Assembly (NCBI GenBank): GCA_944391395.1
Contig: CALXTI010000007.1
Location: 1-55,564, forward strand
From: an uncultured Alphaproteobacteria bacterium
GTDB lineage: Bacteria; Pseudomonadota; Alphaproteobacteria; RF32; CAG-239
DNA: 55,564 bases
Direction of reading: 5' to 3'
Each line of letters begins with the position of its first letter. Within the stretch, counting starts at the first letter, position 1. The translations under genes and the position numbers were made by a program. The notes beneath the pieces are model-generated. The model did not search any database. It saw nothing but the letters and a program-made list of their open reading frames with translations, and was not told the origin of the DNA. Below are positions 34,742 to 43,113 of this stretch, piece by piece.

Positions 34742-36361
34742 TTAGGTTGTAACGTCGGCTTTGGTCTTGCCCGTTCTTTCCTGAATTTCGGCGATTTCCA
34801 TTGCCGCTTTTCCCAAACCTTCAAGCATGACCAAGGGTTCGGCGTCTAAACGTTTTTGTTCGTAAACTTCCAGATATACCCGCAAAGTTGCGCCGCTGGT
34901 GCCGGTTCCGGACAAGCGGTAAACAATCCGCGAACCGTCCTTAAACCAAACAATCAGACCGTTTTTGGTGGAACTTCCGTCAACCGGATCGTTGTAAACA
35001 AACGGATGCGCGTTAAGAACCTCATAATCTCCGAAACATTTACCGGCAAGAGACGGGAGTTTCTGTTCCAAATCAGCCATCAATTTATCGGCAACGGTTG
35101 TGTCTATGCCTTCAAAATCAAATCGCAAATAGTAGCTGCGCCCGTATTTGCGCCAAAAATCTTCCGTAATTTCCCGAACGGATTTGCCGGTTGCAGCAAT
35201 AATATTGAGCCAGAACAACACCGCCCAGATACCGTCTTTCTCGCGAATATGCGATGACCCCGTACCGAAGCTTTCTTCTCCGCAAAACGTAATCCGCTTC
35301 GAATCCATCAAATTACAAAAATATTTCCAGCCGGTCGGCACTTCATAGTAGCCGATGTTTAAGGCTTTGGCCACTCTGGACACCGCCGTGGAAGTGGCCG
35401 CAGATTTAGCGACCCCGTAAATGCCGTTTTTATACGCCGGAACATACTTGTAATTATCGGTCAAAATCGCCAGGCTGTCGCTCGGCGTTACAAAAAACTT
35501 GCGACCCAAAATCATATTACGGTCGCCATCGCCGTCGTTGGCAGCGCCGAAATCAGGCGCGCGATCGGAATACATCAAGTCCACCAGAGATTTGGCGTAA
35601 ATCAAATTCGGATCAGGATGCAGCCCCCCGAAATCCGGTTTCGGGACATAATTGAGCACGGAACCTTTCGGAGCGCCTAAAATTTCTTCAAAAATCTTCA
35701 ACGCATACGGACCGGTTACCGCGTTCATCGCATCAAAAACCATGGTAAACCCATTTTGAAACAACTTTTTAATGGCGGCAAAATCAAATATTTCTTCCAT
35801 CATCGCCACATAATCTTTAACCGGATCTATCACCTCGATTTCCATCTCACCGAGCTTTTGCACACCGATTTTGCTTAAATCAATATCCGGAGCGTCAAAA
35901 ATCTTGTATTCTTTAATTTCTTTGGTGCGGGCATAAATCGCATCGCTGATTTGCGAGGAGCATTGGCCGCCGGTTTTGGTGGCGTATTTGACGCCGAAAT
36001 CACCGTTTTCGCCACCGGGATTATGCGATGCCGACAACACCAAGCCGCCATCGGCATGATTTTTCAACAGCACATTGGAGGAAGCCGGCGTCGAAATATA
36101 GCCGTTTTGGCCGACAATCAATTTTTTCATGCCGTTGGCCGCGGCGATTTTGATGATTTTTTGGATAGCAACATCGTTATAGTATCGTCCGTCTCCGCCT
36201 AAAACAAAAGTCTGTCCTTCAACGCCGCCAATGGCGTCAAACAAACTTTGAATAAAATTTTCAATATAATTGGGTTGGGTTACGACTTTTGATTTTTTAC
36301 GAATTCCGGCCGTGCCCATTTTTTGATCGGTGTATGGTGTTGTGGAAACAATTTTCAGCAT
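34742..36361 (-). CDS. pgm: Phosphoglucomutase (alpha-D-glucose type)
   Basis: Interconverts glucose-1- and glucose-6-phosphate, feeding UDP-glucose for envelope glycans. I use the ATG at 36361, with AAAGGAT nine bases before; it gives 539 residues, close to the usual ~542. The substrate-site sequence KMGTAGIRKK is near 14-23, the phospho-serine S112 is in LSASHNPGG, the metal loop is DGDGDRN, and the sugar-binding segment CGEESFGTGSSHIREKDG. The C-terminal RLSGTGTSGATLR fits the phosphate-binding domain. The frame continues upstream but without family likeness. Confidence 0.93.
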   Translation of the reverse strand: MLKIVSTTPYTDQKMGTAGIRKKSKVVTQPNYIENFIQSLFDAIGGVEGQTFVLGGDGRYYNDVAIQKIIKIAAANGMKKLIVGQNGYISTPASSNVLLKNHADGGLVLSASHNPGGENGDFGVKYATKTGGQCSSQISDAIYARTKEIKEYKIFDAPDIDLSKIGVQKLGEMEIEVIDPVKDYVAMMEEIFDFAAIKKLFQNGFTMVFDAMNAVTGPYALKIFEEILGAPKGSVLNYVPKPDFGGLHPDPNLIYAKSLVDLMYSDRAPDFGAANDGDGDRNMILGRKFFVTPSDSLAILTDNYKYVPAYKNGIYGVAKSAATSTAVSRVAKALNIGYYEVPTGWKYFCNLMDSKRITFCGEESFGTGSSHIREKDGIWAVLFWLNIIAATGKSVREITEDFWRKYGRSYYLRFDFEGIDTTVADKLMADLEQKLPSLAGKCFGDYEVLNAHPFVYNDPVDGSSTKNGLIVWFKDGSRIVYRLSGTGTSGATLRVYLEVYEQKRLDAEPLVMLEGLGKAAMEIAEIQERTGKTKADVTT

Positions 36362-36464
36362 AATCATATCCTTTGATAATGGTTTAAAAAACTTTATGAT
36401 TGTGTATTTTGCCTCAAAACATTTTTGAGGTAAAGCAAAATTTATCCGTTCTGCTCTGTAAATA

Positions 36465-37139
36465 TTATTTCGGCGGCCAAATAAAAGAGGCAAGCTTTTT
36501 TAATTCACGTCGGGCATACAAATCCGGCAGGTCGAACAAAGTTTTCAACTCCGGTTGATCTTTATCCCAAACAGTTACTCCGTTTTTTAAGCCGCTTGCA
36601 TATTCAAGGCGATGATGCAAGCGGGGCGCCAGCTGAAAACCCAAAATTTTTCCGCATGCGGCAATTTTTTCGATTTCTTCGTTTGAATAATCATCATTGG
36701 GAACAACCACCCAGCGAAAAGCGCTTTTACCGATTGCCGCACGTTTTTTCTTGGCATCCCATATAAAAGCGGCATAAAGGCTGTCGGTCGAACTGACGGA
36801 AAGCGCCCCCTCCCGCCCTCGTATCGGTGTGATGAGGACATCAGCGTATTTAAAATATTTCTCATCCGGAGAATCCAAGAGCATGACATCACAGGTATCG
36901 CCCAGTTCGTCAAATTTTTCTTTTTGTAAAGAATAATACGGAGGGACTATCAAATGATAATTTTTGCCCAAATTCAAATTATAACGTTTGGCAACAAACA
37001 TGGCCAATGCACTGTTTTCACCGGCATTGTCCAGCACGGCAGATTTATATTCGGCGGCAAGCATAACCGCCAGATGTGCGGTAAGCGTTGTTTTTCCGGC
37101 CGCGTTGTTGACGCTGTTGATGATTACAATCTGAGCCAT
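36465..37139 (-). CDS. ParA/MinD-superfamily ATPase, MipZ-like
   Basis: A 224-residue deviant-Walker ATPase. The P-loop NSVNNAAGKTTLTAHLAV (8-25) lacks the usual KGG lysine but keeps GKTT. VMLLDSPDEKYFKYADVLITPIRG corresponds to Walker B and the switch region, resembling the MipZ/ParA layout, with FRWVVVPNDD later. MipZ positions the division plane in alphaproteobacteria by forming a gradient around ParB; whether this protein does so is inference, and a general ParA-like role is possible. The start (37139) overlaps nothing and lies two bases past the dacA stop, so it is coupled to dacA. Confidence 0.7.
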   Translation of the reverse strand: MAQIVIINSVNNAAGKTTLTAHLAVMLAAEYKSAVLDNAGENSALAMFVAKRYNLNLGKNYHLIVPPYYSLQKEKFDELGDTCDVMLLDSPDEKYFKYADVLITPIRGREGALSVSSTDSLYAAFIWDAKKKRAAIGKSAFRWVVVPNDDYSNEEIEKIAACGKILGFQLAPRLHHRLEYASGLKNGVTVWDKDQPELKTLFDLPDLYARRELKKLASFIWPPK

Positions 37140-37141
37140 GA

Positions 37142-38323
37142 TTATTTCCGCGCGTAAGCCGTATCGGCACGATAAGCGGTTACCATGCAGGAAAGACGAT
37201 TTTTCTGCAGCAAACGGCAAGCTCTTCCCGCTTCATTTTTGCTCATCCCGACCAATTTTGACCGGTACATTGTCTTACCGTTTAAATTAAATTTTTCGAT
37301 ATCCGTGCCGCGAAAGGCAAATTTTCCCGCCAATTTGTTCTTTATTTTGTTTGCATGTTTTTGCGCCGCACCGTAATTGCCGAACGATCCGACTTGAACG
37401 GCCCATTTACCGTTTTTTGCAGATTTGGGCAAATAAGTTTCGGCTGAAGCCAATCTGACTTTTTGTTTTTGAGGAACGACACGGTTTATTTCTGCATACA
37501 ACTGACGCGAATCGATTTGCTCCGCAACCGCCATTTTTGCAAGAGCCTTATCCATCATCGCATATACGGTCTTATCCCGGGTCTCCTGCCGATCATGCCC
37601 CATGGTAACGGCAATTACCCGATGGTTGCCGCGCTTTGCCGAGGTAACAATGTTGTATCCGGCAGCCGCCGTGAATCCGGTTTTCATGCCGTCGGCACCC
37701 GCAAAATCTTTTAATAAAAAATTATGCGTTTTATAAGTTTTTCCGGCGTATGCAAACGACGGAACGGAAAACCAAGAATAATATTGCGGAAAATGATGAT
37801 ACAAAGCCGTCGCCAAAATCGCCATATCGCGGGCGGTTGTTTTTTGCTTGGAATGTTGCAAACCGGACGCATTTTTAAAAGTGGTGTTTTTCATACCCAA
37901 TTTTTTGGCGGTTTGCGTCATCAAAACGGCAAAGGCCCGCTCGTCTTTTGCCAATGCCTCGCCCAAGACCGTGGCGCAATCGTTGGCAGACTTAACAATC
38001 GTACCCAAAATAGCGGTGCGGACATCAATCGTTTTTCCGGGTGTCAGATTTAATCTGGAAGGTGAACGGTTGGCCGCCGTATGGGAAATTTTGAGTTCAT
38101 CGTCCAATTTGAGCGTGCCGTTTTCCAGCGCGTTAAAAGTAATATAAAGCGTCATCAATTTGGTCAATGACGCCGGATAACGCCGCTGATCAGCGTTGTC
38201 TGCATACAAAACACTGCCGCTTTCGGCGTCAACCACAATGGAAGAAACAGACGCGAGGGCTATTGAATTTTGAAACAACACAACCATAATCGTTGCTGCA
38301 ATCATACCGAAGTGTTTTATCAT
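37142..38323 (-). CDS. dacA: D-alanyl-D-alanine carboxypeptidase with C-terminal SPOR domain
   Basis: A 393-residue class C-type low-molecular-weight penicillin-binding protein. The signal peptide MIKHFGMIAATIMVVLFQNSIALA ends near 24. The catalytic tetrads are S52-x-x-K55 (SLTK), S112-A-N114 and K214-T-G216. After about residue 300, GKWAVQVGSFGNYGAAQKHANKIKNK starts a SPOR domain, which binds denuded septal peptidoglycan and suggests division-site targeting. It is the first gene of a minus-strand run (dacA, ParA-like, pgm, cckA, hda). The symbol is used loosely, since dacA, dacC and dacF cannot be told apart by eye. Confidence 0.87.
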   Translation of the reverse strand: MIKHFGMIAATIMVVLFQNSIALASVSSIVVDAESGSVLYADNADQRRYPASLTKLMTLYITFNALENGTLKLDDELKISHTAANRSPSRLNLTPGKTIDVRTAILGTIVKSANDCATVLGEALAKDERAFAVLMTQTAKKLGMKNTTFKNASGLQHSKQKTTARDMAILATALYHHFPQYYSWFSVPSFAYAGKTYKTHNFLLKDFAGADGMKTGFTAAAGYNIVTSAKRGNHRVIAVTMGHDRQETRDKTVYAMMDKALAKMAVAEQIDSRQLYAEINRVVPQKQKVRLASAETYLPKSAKNGKWAVQVGSFGNYGAAQKHANKIKNKLAGKFAFRGTDIEKFNLNGKTMYRSKLVGMSKNEAGRACRLLQKNRLSCMVTAYRADTAYARK

Positions 38324-38485
38324 TTTCTTCTCTTTAAAATTTGTTTTGATTTGTTTTTGACGTTAAAACAAAAAGGAAAATAAAGAGTTAATGAGGGTGT
38401 TTTTTCTTCAATAAAAGTTTTTTCGTTTTGCAATATTTTTATATTGACTTTCGCAAAGAATATATGTAAAAGGCAATTAGTCAAC

Positions 38486-38562
38486 GGCGAACGTAGCTCA
38501 GTTGGTAGAGCCCCGGTTTGTGGTACCGGTTGTCGTGAGTTCGAGCCTCATCGTTCGCCCCA
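38486..38562 (+). tRNA. tRNA-His (anticodon GUG)
   Basis: GGCGAACGTAGCTCAGTTGG starts the gene. The anticodon loop TTTGTGG gives GUG. T-arm GTGAGTTCGAGCCTCAT. The extra G-1 at 38486 faces C73 at 38559, the identity element of histidine tRNAs, and CCA is encoded at 38560-38562. Confidence 0.96.
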
Positions 38563-38569
38563 GATTTTC

Positions 38570-38596
38570 ACGCCCTGCAACAGGGCGTTTTTTTAA
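38570..38596 (+). terminator. Terminator of tRNA-His
   Basis: CGCCCTG-CAA-CAGGGCG followed by TTTTTTT. Confidence 0.92.
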
Positions 38597-38622
38597 TACA
38601 ATATTGCTGTTGCCCGTATGGA

Positions 38623-38754
38623 ATGAGATACCTGAACTACCAAGCGCAGCCCGGCGGTCGCGTGGTCATAAAAAATTTTGAACGCAAAGACATTGTCGGC
38701 TTGTGGGACGACGATAAAATGCCGATAGAAACTTATCCCCACGAGACTCTTTAA
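38623..38754 (+). pseudogene. Short ORF or gene remnant running into pilin cassette 4 element
   Basis: ATG AGA TAC CTG... reads 43 codons to a TAA inside the conserved upstream element. Its codon use and composition (GGRVVIKNFERKDIVG, then LWDDDKMPIE) look like genuine protein, and the last residues (TYPHETL) come from the cassette element itself. A similar situation stands before cassette 2, where a frame ends with the same residues. I read it as the displaced 3' end of a gene cut by cassette insertion; a real small gene is possible. No ribosome site is convincing. Confidence 0.4.
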
Positions 38755-38827
38755 AATTGCAAAAAAAAAAAACGGTTTAGAATATCGGGAAAATAGATGT
38801 TCTTTTGCTTTTTTTTAGGAGAAAATA
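38731..38827 (+). promoter_or_regulatory. Conserved upstream element of pilin cassette 4 (variant type)
   Basis: ACTTATCCCCACGAGACTC, TTTAAAATTGC, a run of 12 A (38761-38772), CGGTT, TAGAAT, ATCGGGAAAATAG. It is nearly identical to the cassette 2 element but with 12 instead of 11 A. AGGAGA precedes the ATG. Confidence 0.75.
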
Positions 38828-39064
38828 ATGCGGAAAAATGGTAGAAGCGAACGACTGAAGAGCGGTGCAGATGCGCAGCCTTGTTTGAGCGACGTGTACA
38901 AAAACGGTACACGAGCGAAAAGAAGGCAAGCAGATGCACCGTTATGCGGGCGCTCCATGGTCGAGATGCTCGGCGTGCTGGCTATCATAGGCGTGCTTTC
39001 CGTCGGGGCGATGACCGGATATTCCAAAGCCATGTTTACGGGATTTTACCATCAGCTCAATTAA
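38828..39064 (+). pseudogene. Type IV pilin-like cassette 4, truncated
   Basis: A 78-residue prepilin start: a 41-residue leader MRKNGRSERL...KRRQADAPLCG, cleavage before RSMVE, the hydrophobic helix and GYSKAMF, then an abrupt change to TGFYHQLN and stop. The sequence CAGCTCAAT just before the stop resembles the AAGCTCAAT of the intact KLNKQ block, so part of that block may survive out of register. The entire variable domain is missing. It ends 110 bp before the recA stop (convergent). It may be dead, or a donor fragment supplying leader sequence to other cassettes. Confidence 0.8.
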
Positions 39065-39123
39065 CGACATATGCACAAATTTGAAAGACACTCGTTCTTG
39101 GATAAATTTTCAATGGTTTTAAA

Positions 39124-39161
39124 TCAAAAAACTCTCTACCTGCCGGTAGAGAGTTTTTTGA
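39124..39161. terminator. Bidirectional terminator between pilin cassette 4 and recA
   Basis: TCAAAAAACTCTCTACC-TGCC-GGTAGAGAGTTTTTTGA: long stem with A and T runs on both sides. Confidence 0.92.
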
Positions 39162-39174
39162 TTGATAAAAATGA

Positions 39175-40206
39175 TTAATCCTCGTTTTCGAGCGGGGGTT
39201 CGTCCTCGCCAATCATTTCGGTCGTCAAATGACCGGCATCGGCACGGATTTTGTTTTCAATTTCTTCCGCCACTTCCGGATGATCTCTTAAGAACAATTT
39301 GGCGTTCTCACGTCCCTGCCCGAGTTTTTCCCCCTTATAGGAGAACCAGGCGCCGGATTTTTCCACCAAACCGGCTTTAACGCCCAAATCAATCAATTCA
39401 CCGGTTTTGGAAATGCCCTCACCGTACATAATGTCAAAATCAACCGTTTTAAACGGCGGCGCAACCTTGTTTTTAACAATCTTGACCCGTGTCTGGCTGC
39501 CGATAACCTCGTCTTTGTCTTTAATCGCGCCGATGCGGCGAATGTCCATGCGCACGGAAGCATAAAACTTCAAAGCATTGCCGCCGGTCGTGGTTTCGGG
39601 GTTGCCGAACATCACGCCGATTTTCATACGAATCTGGTTAATGAATATAATCAGCGTATTGGAGCGGGAAACGGTTGATGTCAGCTTGCGCAGCGCCTGA
39701 CTCATCAAACGCGCCTGCAAGCCCATGTGAGAATCGCCCATCTCGCCTTCAAGTTCGGCCTTCGGCACAAGAGCCGCCACCGAATCCACCACCAAAACAT
39801 CTATCGCGCCGGAACGCACCAGCGTGTCGGCGATTTCCAACGCCTGCTCGCCGGCATCCGGCTGCGAAATCAGCAGGTTTTCAATATCCACGCCGATTTT
39901 TTTGGCATAAGAAGGGTCCAAAGCATGTTCGGCATCAATAAAAGCGCAGGTACCGCCTTTTTTCTGAGCCTGGGCAATCACGCTTAAAGCCAGCGTGGTT
40001 TTACCGGAACTTTCCGGCCCGTAGATTTCCACAATGCGTCCTTTGGGCAAACCGCCGATGCCCAAGGCAATGTCTATGCCCAAAGAACCGGTGGAGATGG
40101 CCTCAATATCAATGTTGGTGCTTTGTCCCAAACGCATAATCGAGCCTTTGCCGAATGCCCGCTCAATCTGGCTTAACGCCGCGTCTAATGCTTTATCTTT
40201 TTCCAT
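39175..40206 (-). CDS. recA: Recombinase RecA
   Basis: The 343-residue strand-exchange and SOS co-protease protein. The Walker A motif GPESSGKTT is at 63-71, and [37 protein letters not shown], split across loop L1, is diagnostic, as is the loop L2 region [19 protein letters not shown]. The C-terminus is acidic ([10 protein letters not shown]). A GTTC-N7-GTTC site lies 46 bp upstream of the start, indicating LexA control of the alphaproteobacterial kind. It is monocistronic with a bidirectional terminator. RecA would be the enzyme for any recombination among the pilin cassettes. Confidence 0.98.
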   Translation of the reverse strand: MEKDKALDAALSQIERAFGKGSIMRLGQSTNIDIEAISTGSLGIDIALGIGGLPKGRIVEIYGPESSGKTTLALSVIAQAQKKGGTCAFIDAEHALDPSYAKKIGVDIENLLISQPDAGEQALEIADTLVRSGAIDVLVVDSVAALVPKAELEGEMGDSHMGLQARLMSQALRKLTSTVSRSNTLIIFINQIRMKIGVMFGNPETTTGGNALKFYASVRMDIRRIGAIKDKDEVIGSQTRVKIVKNKVAPPFKTVDFDIMYGEGISKTGELIDLGVKAGLVEKSGAWFSYKGEKLGQGRENAKLFLRDHPEVAEEIENKIRADAGHLTTEMIGEDEPPLENED

Positions 40207-40252
40207 ATTTTCTCACTTTCTCAGGTTTAAGGTTGTTCATACTTGTCTTTAT

Positions 40253-40267
40253 GTTCTATTTTTGTTC
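40253..40267 (-). promoter_or_regulatory. LexA (SOS) box of recA
   Basis: GTTC-TATTTTT-GTTC on the plus strand (GAAC-N7-GAAC toward recA) exactly fits the alphaproteobacterial LexA site GTTC-N7-GTTC and lies 46 bp before the recA ATG. Confidence 0.8.
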
Positions 40268-40300
40268 TTTTAGCAAGAACAATTTTCAAAATATTCAATA

Positions 40301-41182
40301 TTATCTTTTATACGCTTTGCCTCCGGCCATGATTTTATTTAAATTGCGGCGGTCAAGCTGGCGGAACTCTTCCAAAGCCGCGGTAAACACGGCGCCGAAA
40401 ATCACCACCACCCAATAAAGATACATCCAGATAAGCACCAACGGCACGGCCGCCACGGCGCCGTATAAGGTTTTGTAAGTGTTGTTTTTGACCATAAACA
40501 AGGCAAAACCGTTTCTTAACAGCCAGAACAAACACATGGCAACAAACGCACCGGCGGCGGCATTTAGAAAACCGACTTTTTTGTTGGGCACAAACACATA
40601 AACGCAGGCCAACACCAGCCATGTCAGGAAAAACGGCAAAACGCTGCCCAAAACAACCTTGATTTCCGGCACGCTTTGCAAAACATCATTAAAAGCGGCA
40701 ATCCCTTTTAAGGAAAACGCCGCACCCAAAAGCAACGGCCCCAAGGTGATAATCGTCCAATACAGGGTGATTTTGGTGGTGAAACGCCGCGGGCGGGTAA
40801 CCTTAAAAATAAAATTAAAACTGTTTTCTATTGTCGAAAGCAGCAAAATGGCGGTTAAGGCAATACCGACCACACCGATGGTGGTTAATTTGGCGGCAGC
40901 GTCTATAAACTGAGTAAAGTACATTTTGATGTCTTGTCCGGCATCGGGAACCAGATTTTGCACAATCAGGTTTTGTATTTGCTCACGTGTTTCATTAAAA
41001 ACCGGGAAAGCCGAAAACACCGCCAAAGCAATCGCCAGCACCGGAACAAGCGCTATCAGCGAGGTGTAGCTTAAAGATGACGCCACGCGCAAAATCGTGT
41101 CGTTTTGAGCGCGTTTCAGGAGAAAATATAAAAAATCGCGGCACTTGACGCCGATTTCCAACATTCTAGTTTTCCAACACAT
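40301..41182 (-). CDS. YihY/BrkB-family inner-membrane protein
   Basis: A 293-residue polytopic membrane protein. I take the ATG at 41182; 41164 is also possible, and the longer frame is AT-rich and not family-like. Hydrophobic segments include SLSYTSLIALVPVLAIALAVF (early, with the conserved SLSYTSL), IGVVGIALTAILLLSTIENSFN, and LPFFLTWLVLACVYVFVPN. The C-terminal VPLVLIWMYLYWVVVIFGAVFTAALEE is typical. The family was once called RNase BN in error; its true function is unknown. It is separated from recA by 94 bp and head-to-head with fabI, with promoters in the AT-rich 138 bp between. Confidence 0.85.
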   Translation of the reverse strand: MCWKTRMLEIGVKCRDFLYFLLKRAQNDTILRVASSLSYTSLIALVPVLAIALAVFSAFPVFNETREQIQNLIVQNLVPDAGQDIKMYFTQFIDAAAKLTTIGVVGIALTAILLLSTIENSFNFIFKVTRPRRFTTKITLYWTIITLGPLLLGAAFSLKGIAAFNDVLQSVPEIKVVLGSVLPFFLTWLVLACVYVFVPNKKVGFLNAAAGAFVAMCLFWLLRNGFALFMVKNNTYKTLYGAVAAVPLVLIWMYLYWVVVIFGAVFTAALEEFRQLDRRNLNKIMAGGKAYKR

Positions 41183-41320
41183 TGTCTTAAATCTCAAAAA
41201 AATGTTTACAAATATAATTTTATTAGATAAATAACCTTCTAACGATAATCTATAAATAAAATAACTTATTAACAACAACTGTATATTAATTTTTTTTATA
41301 ACGCAAAGGAAAAGATAAAA

Positions 41321-42151
41321 ATGACTAATGTTACACCGTTGATGGCCGGCAAAAAAGGTTTGATTATGGGTCTGGCCAACGACCACTCCATTGCCTGGGG
41401 CATTGCCCGCGCCTTAAACGAACAAGGGGCGCAAATCGCTTTTTCATACCAAAATGAATCTTTGGAAAAAAGAGTCCGTCCGCTGGCCGAACAACTCGCT
41501 TTTGAGCCGACGCTCATTAAATGTGACGTTTCCGACTCTGCTTCGGTTGAAGCCTGCTTTAAAGAACTCGGCGAAAAATGGGGCAAAATTGACTTTGTGG
41601 TTCACGCCATCGCTTTTTCGGACAAAGACCAACTCAAAGGCCGCACCATTGACACGACATTAGACAACTTTTTGAACACCATGCATATTTCGTGCTACTC
41701 GTTTTTGGAAGCCTGCCGCTGCGCCTCGTCGATTATGAACGAAGGCGGTTCAATCGTAACGTTGACTTATCTCGGCGCTGAGCGTGTTTTGCCCAACTAT
41801 AACATTATGGGCGTGGCTAAAGCCGCTTTGGAAGCTTCCGTTCGTTACGCCGCCGTGGATTTGGGTACGCAGGGCGTGCGCGTTAATGCGATTTCCGCCG
41901 GCCCGATTAAAACGTTGGCGGCTTCCGGTATCGGCGATTTCCGCAAAATTTTGCGCTGGAACGAATTAAACGCGCCGTTGTTGCGCAACGTAACCCAAGA
42001 AGAAGTCGGCCATGCCGCTTTGGCCTTGCTTTCGCCTTTGGGTTCGGCCATCACCGGCGAGGTTGTCCATGTCGACAACGGTTACAACACCATTGCCATG
42101 ATGAGCTTGCACAACGTTGCCGAAACGGCAAAAGTTTTGGCTGAATTTTAA
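41321..42151 (+). CDS. fabI: Enoyl-[acyl-carrier-protein] reductase (NADH), FabI
   Basis: A 276-residue short-chain dehydrogenase for the last step of fatty-acid elongation; classical triclosan/isoniazid-type target. The start GKKGLIMGLANDHSIAWGIA is the FabI dinucleotide signature. The catalytic pair is Y160-x6-K167 in YNIMGVAKAALE, with a preceding conserved tyrosine in TLTYLGAERV. GPIKTLAASGIGDF is the substrate loop. AAAGGA precedes the ATG. It is a single gene ending at a terminator. Confidence 0.95.
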   Translation: MTNVTPLMAGKKGLIMGLANDHSIAWGIARALNEQGAQIAFSYQNESLEKRVRPLAEQLAFEPTLIKCDVSDSASVEACFKELGEKWGKIDFVVHAIAFSDKDQLKGRTIDTTLDNFLNTMHISCYSFLEACRCASSIMNEGGSIVTLTYLGAERVLPNYNIMGVAKAALEASVRYAAVDLGTQGVRVNAISAGPIKTLAASGIGDFRKILRWNELNAPLLRNVTQEEVGHAALALLSPLGSAITGEVVHVDNGYNTIAMMSLHNVAETAKVLAEF

Positions 42152-42167
42152 TTGGTCGCAAAATGTT

Positions 42168-42197
42168 TAAGCCCGCTTCAACCGCGGGCTTTTTTAT
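42168..42197. terminator. Terminator after fabI
   Basis: AAGCCCGC-TTCAACC-GCGGGCTTTTTTATTTT. The next gene, on the minus strand, ends inside its T-tract. Confidence 0.9.
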
Positions 42198-42955
42198 TTT
42201 TTATGCAAGGCCTGATATTCGAACCACTTGGCAATTTTTAAAAAACGAAAATGGGCTAAAACCATGGCCTGAATAAATCCTTGCGTGCCTAATAAAAAAT
42301 ATCTTTTTAAAAAATAATAATGTAAAAATTGCCGTGGAAATTCCGTATAAAGACGCAAACGTGAAAATGTACGTTTTTCCGCCACAACGGTGTGTACCAG
42401 TTCAGAACTGTGAAGGTTGTATTTTGCCGTTGCCTGCTCCAAACTTAAAAAACAATAATGATAGATTTTATTTTTAAGCTGAGAGACACTTTTGGGGTTA
42501 CGGACTTTTACTCTGTCTTTGTTCCACAAATCCGGCGGCATATAAGCACCATGCCGGTTATATAAACGCACGGCATTAAAACTCTGTGCGAAAACGCGTG
42601 GTTTTTTATCTCCCGGAAACATATTGCAGATTTTGATTTTGTAAGCATCGGCGGCTGGGTTTTTCTTGATTTGTTTAATTTCGGCTATCAACTCATCGGA
42701 CAAAACTTCATCGGCATCAAGTGATAAAACCCAATCCGAAGAGCATTTTTTCTCGGCAAACGACTTTTGATCGCAGTAGCTTTTCCATTCATGGTAAAAA
42801 ATTCTTGCTTTGTACTTTTTTGCAATTTCAACCGTTTTATCCGTGCTGCCGCTATCCACCACCACAATTTCATCAGCCACTTTGGCTGCCGCTTTTAAGG
42901 TGTTTTCGAGGCGGTTTTCCTCATTTAAGGTTATCAGATAAACAGACAGATTCAT
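42194..42955 (-). CDS. Family 2 glycosyltransferase (WaaE-like), left copy
   Basis: A 253-residue inverting glycosyltransferase. NLSVYLITLNEENRLENTL begins the GT-A fold, VVVDSGSTDKT (about 33-43) is the nucleotide site, and SLDADEVLSDEL has the DxD. The C-terminal YFLKRYFLLGTQGF and YQALHKK are shared almost exactly with its paralogue at 43114-43875. Similar proteins (WaaE/KdtX type) add a sugar to the LPS core. The two genes are head-to-head around a 158-bp spacer with an inverted repeat. The acceptor is unknown. Confidence 0.85.
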   Translation of the reverse strand: MNLSVYLITLNEENRLENTLKAAAKVADEIVVVDSGSTDKTVEIAKKYKARIFYHEWKSYCDQKSFAEKKCSSDWVLSLDADEVLSDELIAEIKQIKKNPAADAYKIKICNMFPGDKKPRVFAQSFNAVRLYNRHGAYMPPDLWNKDRVKVRNPKSVSQLKNKIYHYCFLSLEQATAKYNLHSSELVHTVVAEKRTFSRLRLYTEFPRQFLHYYFLKRYFLLGTQGFIQAMVLAHFRFLKIAKWFEYQALHKK

Positions 42956-42995
42956 TTGTTTTCCTTTTTTAATTTGACGTTCACGTCAGTTTACG

Positions 42996-43082
42996 TTAAA
43001 TGTCCGTTTAATACAAACGTTTTTTTGATGTTAATCCATTGATTTTATGACTTGACTTTTTGCATAAAAAAACGGACATTTA
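42996..43082. repeat. Inverted repeat between the paralogous glycosyltransferases
   Basis: TTAAATGTCCGTTTA at 42996-43010 faces AAACGGACATTTAA at 43069-43082, a 14-bp match, with 58 bp between. It sits in the divergent promoter region. It could be an operator pair or a remnant of the event that made the inverted duplication. Confidence 0.75.
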
Positions 43083-43113
43083 AGCGGTACTTACACTTTA
43101 ATCGGAATAAAAA

